Below, piece after piece: positions 7,404 through 13,689 of a stretch of DNA of 16,611 nucleotides. Source of the DNA: an uncultured Clostridia bacterium. Lineage in GTDB: Bacteria; Bacillota; Clostridia; Christensenellales; Borkfalkiaceae. The DNA is taken from contig CALVPW010000092.1 of the NCBI GenBank assembly GCA_944354085.1, forward strand, positions 1-16,611, given 5' to 3'. The notes under the pieces were generated by a model, which was not told the origin of the DNA, searched no databases, and saw only the letters and a list, made by a program, of their open reading frames with translations. A program made the position numbers and the translations under genes. Each line of letters begins with the position of its first letter. The stretch's first letter is position 1.

Positions 7404-8675
7404 TCAGCGTTCGATGATCTCGTCGCGCTCCGCACCCACCGAAACGAAGGTGATCTTGCACGCGCACAGCTCTTCGATGAGCTTTACGTAGTCCTGCGCC
7501 TCTTTGGGGAGCGCGTCGAAGGTGCGGCAGCCCGTGATATCGCAATTCCAACCCTTGACCTTTTCGAAGACGGGCTTGCAGCGGTCGAGCGCATCGGAGA
7601 AGGGAAATTCGTGAACGATCTTGCCATCCAGCTCGTACGCGGTGCAGATCTCCAGCTCTTTGAACGAAGAGAGCACGTCGAGCTTGGTGAGCGCGATCTC
7701 ATCCGCGCCCTGGCAGCGGATGCCGTAGCGGGAGGCGACCACGTCGAACGGTCCCACCCTGCGGGGACGCCCCGTCGCGGCGCCGTATTCTCCGCCCGCC
7801 GCGCGCAGCGCTTCCGCCTTTTCGCCGAAATATTCGGCGGTGAAGGGCCCCTCGCCCACGCAGGTCGAATACGCCTTCATGATGCCGATCGACTTATCGA
7901 GTTTGAGGTTGGGCACGCCCGCGCCGATGGGCGCGTAAGCGGCGATCGTCGAAGAGGACGACGTATAGGGATAGATACCGAAGTCGATATCGCGCAGAGC
8001 ACCGAGCTGGGCTTCGAACATGATGTTCTTGCCCGCTTTGTGCGCCTCGTTGAGCCAAAGCCCCACGTCGCAGATGTATTCCTTTAAGGGCTCGCCGTAC
8101 GTTTTGAAGTACTCGATGACCTCTTCTACCGTCACGGGCGCGTGATGATAGCCGCCCGCCACGGTGAGGTTCTTCCATTCGACGATATCTTTGACGCGCT
8201 GATACAGATGGTCGGGATGCAGCAGCTCCCCCATGCGGAACGCCTTTTTCATGTACTTATCCGCATAGACGGGCGCGATGCCGCGGCGGGTGGAGCCGAA
8301 CTTTTTATCGGCAAGGCGCTCCTCTTCCAAACAGTCCATGAGCACGTGATAGGGCATGGTGATGACCGCTTTGTCGCTGATCTTGAGATTTTCGGGCGTG
8401 ATGGAGATGCCCTGCGCGCGCAGACGGTTCGCCTCCTCCGTCAGGTGCTTGATGTCGACGACCATGCCGTTGCCGAGCACGTTGACGACGCCGTCGCGTA
8501 AGATCCCCGAAGGCAGAAGGTTCAGGATAAATTTCCCCTTCTCGTTGATGACGGTGTGCCCCGCGTTGTTGCCGCCCTGATAACGGCAGACGACGTCGTA
8601 ACGGCGGGACAGGAGATCGACCATACGGCCCTTCCCCTCGTCGCCCCAGTTGATCCCGCAGATGGATGTGAGCAT
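7404..8675 (-). CDS. purA: Adenylosuccinate synthetase
   Basis: A 423-residue enzyme joining IMP and aspartate with GTP, the first step from IMP to AMP. The N-terminal NWGDEGKG (9-16) carries the catalytic Asp D12, and GGNNAGHTV has catalytic H40. TKLDVL and CTAYEL motifs near the C-terminus match the GTP/base-binding region. Some normally well-kept loops differ: GSTRRGIAP (127-135) instead of GTTGRGIGP, TSSSST for TSSNT, and GAATGRPRR (298-306) instead of GATTGRPRR. It is therefore a divergent but probably active subfamily. ATG 8675 is chosen because it begins the conserved first strand and follows GAGGAGGGAAAT; the 18 extra upstream codons would cross the ribosome binding site. It is first gene of the purA-dapF-pyrG-dapL-malQ series. 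Confidence 0.97.
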   Translation of the reverse strand: MLTSICGINWGDEGKGRMVDLLSRRYDVVCRYQGGNNAGHTVINEKGKFILNLLPSGILRDGVVNVLGNGMVVDIKHLTEEANRLRAQGISITPENLKISDKAVITMPYHVLMDCLEEERLADKKFGSTRRGIAPVYADKYMKKAFRMGELLHPDHLYQRVKDIVEWKNLTVAGGYHHAPVTVEEVIEYFKTYGEPLKEYICDVGLWLNEAHKAGKNIMFEAQLGALRDIDFGIYPYTSSSSTIAAYAPIGAGVPNLKLDKSIGIMKAYSTCVGEGPFTAEYFGEKAEALRAAGGEYGAATGRPRRVGPFDVVASRYGIRCQGADEIALTKLDVLSSFKELEICTAYELDGKIVHEFPFSDALDRCKPVFEKVKGWNCDITGCRTFDALPKEAQDYVKLIEELCACKITFVSVGAERDEIIER

Positions 8676-8741
8676 ATTTCCCTCCTCGATCGGCAGAACG
8701 GCGCTCTTACCGTTCCCGCCGCGTTTCAAACAATCGTTGCT

Positions 8742-8771
8742 ATTATACTATGGAATGCACGCGCTTGTCAA
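8742..8771 (-). promoter_or_regulatory. Sigma-A-type promoter of purA
   Basis: On the minus strand, -35 TTGACA (8766-8771), an 18-base spacer and consensus -10 TATAAT (8742-8747). This predicts a 5' leader of about 60 bases. The -35 sits in a 13-base palindrome (CGCTTGACAAGCG, 8762-8774). I see no riboswitch fold in the leader. Confidence 0.8.
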
Positions 8772-8839
8772 GCGTCCGTGTGAAAAAAGACCGCTTCCTT
8801 TAATACGCGCGCGCACGCGACAAGCTCCGCTTCGGTTTT

Positions 8840-8893
8840 ACAAATTTTTTGCAAAAATTTTACAATTTTCTGCAATATTTTTACATAAAATAC
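8840..8893 (+). promoter_or_regulatory. Phased A/T tracts upstream of the Nudix gene promoter
   Basis: About 54 bases that are almost purely A/T in an otherwise GC-rich window, with short A/T runs centred near 8846, 8856, 8867, 8877 and 8887, roughly one helical turn apart. They end directly at the -35 box at 8894. This fits intrinsically bent DNA or an UP element that boosts the promoter. The rest of the 8676-8957 interval holds the two divergent promoters and no gene I can support. Confidence 0.5.
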
Positions 8894-8922
8894 TTGACAG
8901 GGCATTGCAGGCGCATTACAAT
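8894..8922 (+). promoter_or_regulatory. Sigma-A-type promoter of the Nudix gene
   Basis: -35 TTGACA (8894-8899), a 17-base spacer and -10 TACAAT (8917-8922) on the plus strand, about 35 bases before the start codon. It is divergent from the purA promoter. Confidence 0.8.
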
Positions 8923-8957
8923 AAAAGTTACAAAAAAACCATGCAGGGAGGTGCGTC

Positions 8958-9449
8958 ATGTTCTGCAGAGACTGCGGCACGAGGCTTTCCTTACGCTACC
9001 TTGAAAACGAGGGGCTCATCCCCTACTGCGAAACGTGCGGCGCGTTCAAGTTCCCCTATTTCCCCGTCGCCGTATCCATGACCGTCGTCGACCGCGGCGA
9101 AACGAAGATCCTGCTTGCCCGCCACACGGGCGAAGCAGATTTCAAGTTGTTCGCGGGATATATCAAACAGGGCGAGAGCGCCGAAAAAGCCATCCCGCGC
9201 GAACTCAAAGAGGAGACGCGGCTGAACGCCGTAAAATGGCGCTACTACGGTTCCCGCTATCACGAGGCGAAAAACGTGCTCATGCTCAACTTTATCGTGA
9301 CGGCGGACGAGGGCGAGATCGTCCTCAACGAGGAGATCGAAGAGGCGAAGTGGTTCACCCCCGAAGAGGCGCGCGCGGCGATCAAAAAGAACTCCACGGC
9401 GGAATACTTTTTATCGGGCGCGCTCAACGAACTCGGCAGGAAAAAATAA
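8958..9449 (+). CDS. Zinc-ribbon Nudix hydrolase, NudC-like but divergent
   Basis: A 163-residue soluble protein. Residues 1-30 form a four-cysteine zinc ribbon (C3, C6, C24, C27), as in NADH pyrophosphatase NudC. The Nudix box runs from G67 to L89: G67, E73, R81-E82 and E85-E86 are all in the right register for metal binding and catalysis, but the consensus Gly of EExGU is R88. The NudC substrate motif SQPWPFPxS is not present; the equivalent stretch reads SRYHEAKNV (100-108), so NADH or NAD-capped RNA is unlikely to be the natural substrate. A nucleoside-diphosphate-X pyrophosphatase role is all that can be said. GGGAGGTG lies 5 bases before the ATG. It is the only plus-strand gene, divergent from purA and convergent with proA. 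Confidence 0.9.
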   Translation: MFCRDCGTRLSLRYLENEGLIPYCETCGAFKFPYFPVAVSMTVVDRGETKILLARHTGEADFKLFAGYIKQGESAEKAIPRELKEETRLNAVKWRYYGSRYHEAKNVLMLNFIVTADEGEIVLNEEIEEAKWFTPEEARAAIKKNSTAEYFLSGALNELGRKK

Positions 9450-9468
9450 TACGGGATACAACGCATAC

Positions 9469-9496
9469 AAAAAACGCGGCGGCTGCCGCGTTTTTT
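9469..9496. terminator. Bidirectional terminator shared by the Nudix gene and proA
   Basis: A perfect 12-base-pair inverted repeat, AAAAAACGCGGC (9469-9480) and GCCGCGTTTTTT (9485-9496), with loop GGCT. It lies between two convergent stop codons and gives a G/C stem with a T run in both directions. Confidence 0.92.
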
Positions 9497-9504
9497 TCTG
9501 CCGT

Positions 9505-10740
9505 TCAGGCGCGTACCTGCCCGCTCCCGCGGACGACGAATTTGTACGACGTGAGCTCCCTGAGCCCCATCGGCCCGCGTGCGTGCAGTTTTTGCGTGGA
9601 GATGCCCATCTCGGCGCCGAAGCCGAATTCGAACCCGTCGGTAAAACGGGTGGAAGCGTTGTGATATACGCACGCCGAATCGATCTTCTCGAGGAAGGTG
9701 CGCGCGGCGTCCTCGTCCGCCGTGACGATGCATTCGCTGTGGTGCGTGGAGTGTTCGTTGATGAACGCGACGGCTTCGCCGACGTTTTCAACGATCTTAA
9801 CGGAGAGCTTCATGGCGAGGAATTCCGTGTAAAAATCCTGTTCCGCCGCAGGTTTTATGGCGGGAACGAGCGCGCATGCACGCGCGTCGCCCACAAGCTC
9901 CACCCCCTTTTCGATCAGGGGCGCGACGAGCGCGGAAAGATGCGCCGCGGCGAAGGCTTCGTCGACGACGAGGCTCTCGCAGGCGTTGCACACCGAAATG
10001 CGCTGCGTTTTTGCGTTCAGGAGGATGGCTTTCGCCATGGCGAGGTCGGCATGCGCCTCCACGTATACGTGGCAGTTCCCCGTCCCCGTTTCGATGACGG
10101 GCACGGAAGCGTTTTCCAGCGTGCTTTGGATGAGCGACGCGCTCCCGCGGGGGATGAGCACGTCGAGATATTGCTTTTGGCGCATGAATTCGCGCGCGCC
10201 CTCCCGCGAGCAGTCCTCCAAAAGCTGGATGAACGCGGGATCGGCTCCGCCCGCGGCGATCGCCTCCTTCATCACGGCAACGATCGTCTGATTGGAGCGG
10301 CGGGCGTCCTTGCTTCCGCGCAGCACCACGGCGTTGCCGCTTTTGAGGCACAGCCCGACGGCGTCCGCCGTCACGTTGGGGCGCGCCTCGTAGATGATGC
10401 CCACAACGCCGAAGGGCACGCGCACCCGCGCAATGTCCAGCCCGCTCTCCGTGGTGTGCGTTTCGATGACTTCCCCGACGGGACAGGGCAGCGCCATGAG
10501 TTTTCTCAGCCCCTCCGCCATCGCCGCAATGCGCTTTTCGTTGAGCAAGAGACGGTCGCGCAGGCTGTCTTCCCGCGTGAAATGCGCAAGATCTTCCCGA
10601 TTGGCAGCCAAGATCTCTTCTTGGTGCGCCACGAGCGCGTCCGCCGCGCGCGCGAGCATCGCGTTTTTTTCTTCTTCGGTGGAATACGCCGCCGCGCCCG
10701 CATGTTCTTTGGCAAGGCGGCAGGTCTCTGCGATCGTCAT
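9505..10740 (-). CDS. proA: Gamma-glutamyl phosphate reductase
   Basis: A 411-residue NADPH-dependent enzyme of the aldehyde dehydrogenase superfamily that reduces gamma-glutamyl phosphate to glutamate semialdehyde in proline synthesis. Family landmarks: VPFGVVGIIYEARPNVTADA (108-127), LKSGNAVVLRGSKDA (132-146), VLIPRGSASLI (194-204), ETGTGNCHVYV (217-227), QRISVCNACE with the catalytic cysteine C251, and HARGPMGLRELTSYK near the end. Length is typical. ATG 10740 is chosen because GAGGGGG precedes it and the predicted transcription start (about 10770) lies downstream of the earlier in-frame ATGs. proB is not in the window, so proA is a single-gene unit with its own promoter and terminator. 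Confidence 0.97.
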   Translation of the reverse strand: MTIAETCRLAKEHAGAAAYSTEEEKNAMLARAADALVAHQEEILAANREDLAHFTREDSLRDRLLLNEKRIAAMAEGLRKLMALPCPVGEVIETHTTESGLDIARVRVPFGVVGIIYEARPNVTADAVGLCLKSGNAVVLRGSKDARRSNQTIVAVMKEAIAAGGADPAFIQLLEDCSREGAREFMRQKQYLDVLIPRGSASLIQSTLENASVPVIETGTGNCHVYVEAHADLAMAKAILLNAKTQRISVCNACESLVVDEAFAAAHLSALVAPLIEKGVELVGDARACALVPAIKPAAEQDFYTEFLAMKLSVKIVENVGEAVAFINEHSTHHSECIVTADEDAARTFLEKIDSACVYHNASTRFTDGFEFGFGAEMGISTQKLHARGPMGLRELTSYKFVVRGSGQVRA

Positions 10741-10776
10741 GGATACCCCCTCGGGCAAAAACGCCCTCTTCATCCG

Positions 10777-10806
10777 ATTATACAACAAAAGCGCGGCGCT
10801 TGTCAA
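10777..10806 (-). promoter_or_regulatory. Sigma-A-type promoter of proA
   Basis: On the minus strand, consensus -35 TTGACA (10801-10806), an 18-base spacer and consensus -10 TATAAT (10777-10782). It overlaps the yebC terminator hairpin: the -35 is in the loop and the spacer begins with the 3' arm. Confidence 0.85.
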
Positions 10807-10817
10807 ATGCGCCGCGC
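10787..10817 (-). terminator. yebC terminator hairpin overlapping the proA promoter
   Basis: A perfect 9-base-pair stem, GCGCGGCGC (10817 to 10809) and GCGCCGCGC (10799 to 10791) on the minus strand, with a 9-base loop ATTTGACAA, followed by TTTTGTTG. It starts five bases after the yebC stop codon. The stem is very GC-rich; the T run is broken, so efficiency may be partial. Confidence 0.7.
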
Positions 10818-10822
10818 GTACG

Positions 10823-11563
10823 TTATTCTTCTTCCTCTTCTTCGGGAAGGTCGACGTTGTGCCAGACCGTCTGCACGTCGTCGTTCTCTTCGAGTTTGTC
10901 GAGCATCTTGCGGAAGGTCTCGAGCTTGTCCTCGGGCAGGGTGATCTTATTGTTGGGGATCATGGAGAGCTCGGCTTCCAAAAAGCTCAGTCCCTTCTCT
11001 TCGAAGAACTTACGCGCCTCGGAGAATGCGGGCACCGCGGTATATACGGTGTACGCGTCCTCTTCGGTGAGCACGTCGTCCGCGCCCGCTTCGATGGCGA
11101 GGTCGGTGACCTGTTCTTCGGAGAGTTCGGGCGTGCGTTCGAGGACGATGACGCCCTTTTCGTCGAACATATACGAGACGCTGCCCGTCGTGCCCAAAGA
11201 GCCGCCGTGCTTGCTCATGATTGCGCGCACGTCGCCCGCGGTGCGGTTGTTGTTATCGGTCAGCGTTTTGATGATGACCGCGGCGCCGCCCACGCCGTAC
11301 CCTTCGTAGGTGAGTTCCTTATAATCTCTGTCGCCGAGTTCGCCCGCCGCGCGCTTGATGGAGCGCTCGATGTTGTCGTTGGGCATGTTCGCCGCCTTGG
11401 CTTTGGCGATGACGTCGGCAAGTTTGGAGTTGGTGGCGGGGTTGGGATTGGTGCGCGCCGCGACGGCGATCTCACGCCCGATCTTGGTGAAGATCTTGCC
11501 GCGGGCTGCGTCCGCCTTCCCCTTTTTTGCCTGGATGTTGTGCCATTTGCTATGACCTGACAT
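10823..11563 (-). CDS. yebC: YebC/PmpR family protein
   Basis: A 246-residue cytoplasmic protein of the widely conserved YebC family, long listed as transcriptional regulators and more recently linked to relieving ribosome stalling. The N-terminus MSGHSKWHNIQAKKGKAD is the family signature. NPATNSKLADVIAKAKAANM (41-60), YEGYGVGGAAVIIKTLTDNNNRT (85-107) and GGSLGTTGSVSYMF (120-133) follow in order. The C-terminus ends in DLPEEEEEE, an acidic tail. TGAGGT lies about 8 bases before the ATG. It is 19 bases downstream of the rRNA/tRNA methyltransferase gene, so the two are probably one transcript; its terminator hairpin follows the stop directly. Confidence 0.95.
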   Translation of the reverse strand: MSGHSKWHNIQAKKGKADAARGKIFTKIGREIAVAARTNPNPATNSKLADVIAKAKAANMPNDNIERSIKRAAGELGDRDYKELTYEGYGVGGAAVIIKTLTDNNNRTAGDVRAIMSKHGGSLGTTGSVSYMFDEKGVIVLERTPELSEEQVTDLAIEAGADDVLTEEDAYTVYTAVPAFSEARKFFEEKGLSFLEAELSMIPNNKITLPEDKLETFRKMLDKLEENDDVQTVWHNVDLPEEEEEE

Positions 11564-11582
11564 ACGATGATTACCTCAAAAT

Positions 11583-12317
11583 TCAAAATTCTTTGCTGCG
11601 CAGCGCGTACATGAGGATGCCCGCCGAAACGGCGGCATTCAGGCTCTCGCAGCGCGCGTCCATCGGGATGCGCACGGTGATCGCCGCGCGGGTACGCGTT
11701 TCTTGGGAAAGTCCGCTGCCCTCGCTGCCGATGGCGAGGCAGAACTTTTTGGGCGGATCGAACGCGAACGCGTTCTCTCCCCCCATATCCGCCGCGACGA
11801 GCGGCACGCCTGCGAGCGCGGAGAAGATCTCCTCCCGCGTGCCCTGCATGATACGGGCGAAAAACACGCCGCTCATGCTCGCGCGCCCGCTCTTGGGCGA
11901 AAATGCGTCGGCGCAGCCCGCGAGATACAGCTCGCCGTATCCCGCCGCGACCGCCGTCCGTACGATCGCCCCCACGTTGGAGGGATCTTGCAGCCCGTCC
12001 AAAAACAGGCACCTGCCCTCGGGCGGGCGCACGCCGCATACGGGGAGCGCGACTTCGGCGGCGATGCCCTGCGGCGTCTTTTCGTCGCAGACGGCGGCAA
12101 ACGCCCCTTCGCCGAGGAGGACGGCGGGCAGACCGTACGTCTCCCCCGCGTAATCCTCGCGCAGGACGAGCGATCGTACCTGCATCCCCGCAGCGATCGC
12201 TTCGCGCACCATCTTGACGCCTTCGACGAGGAAGGCGCCCCGCTCCCGCCGCCCCTTTTTCTCCTTTAAGGAAGCGAGCGCTTTGACGAGCGGGTTCTGT
12301 TTGGAAACGATGACCAT
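11583..12317 (-). CDS. SpoU/TrmH-family RNA 2'-O-methyltransferase (YsgA-like)
   Basis: A 244-residue SAM-dependent methyltransferase that should modify ribose 2'-OH in rRNA or tRNA. The N-terminal L30e-like substrate-binding part (about 1-95) includes GAFLVEGVKMVREA (27-40). The SPOUT domain carries motif 1 DPSNVGAIVRTAVAAG (111-126), motif 2 IGSEGSGLS (196-204) and motif 3 IPMDARCESLNAAVSAGI (217-234), the trefoil-knot SAM site. The target base cannot be read from sequence. Genes of this type lie close to rplT and pheS in Bacillus (ysgA), which fits the position here. The ATG lies only about a dozen bases after the rplT terminator and has no clear Shine-Dalgarno sequence or own promoter, so expression may rely on readthrough. 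Confidence 0.92.
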   Translation of the reverse strand: MVIVSKQNPLVKALASLKEKKGRRERGAFLVEGVKMVREAIAAGMQVRSLVLREDYAGETYGLPAVLLGEGAFAAVCDEKTPQGIAAEVALPVCGVRPPEGRCLFLDGLQDPSNVGAIVRTAVAAGYGELYLAGCADAFSPKSGRASMSGVFFARIMQGTREEIFSALAGVPLVAADMGGENAFAFDPPKKFCLAIGSEGSGLSQETRTRAAITVRIPMDARCESLNAAVSAGILMYALRSKEF

Positions 12318-12326
12318 TCCGAAACG

Positions 12327-12354
12327 CGAAAAAAGCCTTTTTGCAAAGGCTTTT
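12327..12354. terminator. Terminator after rplT
   Basis: Inverted repeat AAAAGCCTTT / AAAGGCTTTT with a four-base loop, T-rich on both sides. On the minus strand it follows the rplT stop by a few bases and ends the infC-rpmI-rplT unit. Its far end is about ten bases from the start codon of the methyltransferase gene. Confidence 0.85.
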
Positions 12355-12359
12355 TGGTG

Positions 12360-12710
12360 TCAGATAGCGGCTTTCGCCTTGTTGCAGATATCCGCAAACG
12401 CCGCGGCATCCGTGACGGCAAGATCGGCGAGCACCTTACGGTTGAGCTCGATCCCCGCCGCTTTGAGCCCGTGCATCAGCTTGGAATAGCTCAGCCCGTT
12501 CTCGCGCGCGCCTGCGTTGATGCGGGCGATCCACAGCGAACGCATATCGCGCTTTCTGTGCTTTCTGCCGATGTACGCATAGTTGAGCGACTTCATGACC
12601 GCTTCGCGGGCGATGCGGTAGTTCTTGCTCTTGCAGCCAAAGTAACCTTTGGCGAGTTTTAAGATCTTTCTGCGCTTTTTAACGCCGTTTACGCCTCTTT
12701 TAATACGCAT
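12360..12710 (-). CDS. rplT: 50S ribosomal protein L20
   Basis: A 116-residue basic protein that binds 23S rRNA early in large-subunit assembly. MRIKRGVNGVKKRRKILKLA, GYFGCKSKNYRIAREAVMKS (22-41) and YIGRKHRKRDMRSLWIARIN (46-65) are the standard L20 signatures, with the globular C-terminal domain (about 60-116) ending GIELNRKVLADLAV. Length is normal. GAGGTG, overlapping the rpmI stop, serves as ribosome binding site; the gap is 8 bases. In Bacillota L20 represses its own operon through the infC leader, and the leader here has the features needed for that. Confidence 0.98.
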   Translation of the reverse strand: MRIKRGVNGVKKRRKILKLAKGYFGCKSKNYRIAREAVMKSLNYAYIGRKHRKRDMRSLWIARINAGARENGLSYSKLMHGLKAAGIELNRKVLADLAVTDAAAFADICNKAKAAI

Positions 12711-12718
12711 AATTCACC

Positions 12719-12919
12719 TCAGTCCTTGTAAGGGATCATCTTCTTGACGTTGTTCTCCTGTGCCGAGGAGACGAGCGTCGTCTGACGCAAATTTCTCTTT
12801 CTCTTTCTGTTCTTGGTCTCAGCCTTGTGGTTCTTGCCGCCGTGCGGTCTGTTGACCTTGCCGGTGCCCGTGAGCCAGAAGCGCTTTTTCGAACCGCTGT
12901 GCGATTTCTGTTTAGGCAT
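12719..12919 (-). CDS. rpmI: 50S ribosomal protein L35
   Basis: A 66-residue basic protein of the large subunit, exactly the usual length. MPKQKSHSGSKKRFWLTGTG matches the family start (MPKMKTHxGxxKRFKxTGxG), and the C-terminal NLRQTTLVSSAQENNVKKMI matches the LRKxxxVxxxDxxRIKxMLP pattern. GGAGG lies 8 bases before the ATG. It sits between infC (63-base gap) and rplT (8-base gap), the standard Bacillota order. Confidence 0.98.
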   Translation of the reverse strand: MPKQKSHSGSKKRFWLTGTGKVNRPHGGKNHKAETKNRKRKRNLRQTTLVSSAQENNVKKMIPYKD

Positions 12920-12982
12920 ACCTGTATCCTCCGAATGAATTTCCTTGCATGATATCCTGCGCGCCCGTGAGGGCGGTGCATT

Positions 12983-13495
12983 TTATTTTTTGGCGGGCGC
13001 CAAGATCATAATGAGGTTGCGCCCTTCCTGATTGACGGGTTTTTCGATGACGGCGATCTCTTTGAGCATCTCGAAAAAGTTCATCATCACGTCCCGTCCG
13101 AGGTGCGCGTGCGCCATCTGTCTGCCGCGGAGGCGGATGGTGACCTTGACTTTGTTCCCCGCTTCGAGGAACTTGGTCGCCTGCTTCGCCTTGACGTTGA
13201 CGTCGCCGACGTCGATGGTGACGGAGAGCTGCACCTCTTTGAGCTCCACGATCTTTTGGTTGCGCCTGTTCTCCTTTTCCTTTTTCGCCTGTTCGAACTT
13301 GAACTTGCCCCAATCCATGATCTTGCACACGGGCGGGACGGCGTTGGGAGAGATCTTGACGAGGTCGAGCCCCGCCTCTTCCGCAAGGCGGATCGCCTCG
13401 CGCGGCGACATGACGCCGAGCATTTCCCCCGTTTCGGAGATCACGCGGATCTCGCGGTCGCGGATCTCACCATTCATCTGATTCTGCGTTTTGAT
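12983..13495 (-). CDS. infC: Translation initiation factor IF-3, probable ATC start codon
   Basis: A 170-residue factor that keeps 30S subunits free and checks initiator tRNA and start codon choice. The N-terminal domain runs to about residue 75 (LDLVKISPNAVPPVCKIMDW, GKFKFEQAKKEK), then a basic linker, then the C-terminal domain ending GRNLIMILAPAKK. The proposed start is ATC at 13493-13495: it follows GAGGTGGAGTT at a suitable distance and aligns residue for residue with the ATT-started Bacillus subtilis protein (I1 to I1, N8 to N8, IR at 11-12). The only nearby ATG, at 13477, is six codons later with no ribosome binding site. Rare start codons in infC are known to support autoregulation by IF-3. 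The frame continues upstream to 13675 but that part lies in the leader. Confidence 0.95.
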   Translation of the reverse strand: MKTQNQMNGEIRDREIRVISETGEMLGVMSPREAIRLAEEAGLDLVKISPNAVPPVCKIMDWGKFKFEQAKKEKENRRNQKIVELKEVQLSVTIDVGDVNVKAKQATKFLEAGNKVKVTIRLRGRQMAHAHLGRDVMMNFFEMLKEIAVIEKPVNQEGRNLIMILAPAKK

Positions 13496-13640
13496 AACTC
13501 CACCTCGATGAAAAAAGATAGGGCCGCGCAAGGCGGCCCGTGAAAATTTCAGCGCACGCATCTGCGTGCAGACTTCCGAAATTTGTTGACCCGTTCCGCA
13601 GCGTGCAGATACGGGGAGAAGGGTTCGCCTCTGCTTGACG
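13496..13640 (-). promoter_or_regulatory. infC-rpmI-rplT leader with alternative structures (L20-leader type)
   Basis: About 145 transcribed bases between promoter and start codon. On the minus strand TCTGCACGC occurs twice (13609-13601 and 13572-13564), but only one partner GCGTGC (13559-13554) follows. The second copy forms a hairpin GCACGC-AGAT-GCGTGC, extended by AAATTTC/GAAATTT (13584-13578 with 13550-13544); the first copy could compete for the same partner. A terminator follows at 13511-13539, then the GAGGTG ribosome binding site (13501-13506). This matches the logic of L20-controlled attenuation in Bacillota, although I cannot confirm the covariance model by eye. Confidence 0.65.
13511..13539 (-). 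terminator. Attenuator terminator in the infC leader
   Basis: A perfect 7-base-pair stem, GGGCCGC (13539 to 13533) and GCGGCCC (13527 to 13521), loop CTTGC, followed by TATCTTTTTT. It ends about 5 bases before the infC ribosome binding site, so it would stop transcription before the operon. Confidence 0.85.
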
Positions 13641-13646
13641 TATGGT

Positions 13647-13675
13647 ATTTTAGCAAAAGCGCAGCCCTTTGTCAA
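13647..13675 (-). promoter_or_regulatory. Sigma-A-type promoter of infC-rpmI-rplT
   Basis: On the minus strand, -35 TTGACA (13670-13675), 17-base spacer and -10 TAAAAT (13647-13652). It lies in the short gap after the thrS terminator and predicts transcription from about 13640. Confidence 0.8.
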
Positions 13676-13689
13676 GAAAATTTCACCCG

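Noticed and set aside
8768..8980. Minus-strand frame of 70 codons between purA and the Nudix gene
   Set aside because: It crosses both divergent promoters and the Nudix start; its Lys/Ile/Phe-rich middle is just the translated A/T island.
13496..13675. Upstream extension of infC to an in-frame ATG
   Set aside because: It covers the promoter and the leader terminator and has no similarity to IF-3; the family N-terminus begins at 13495.
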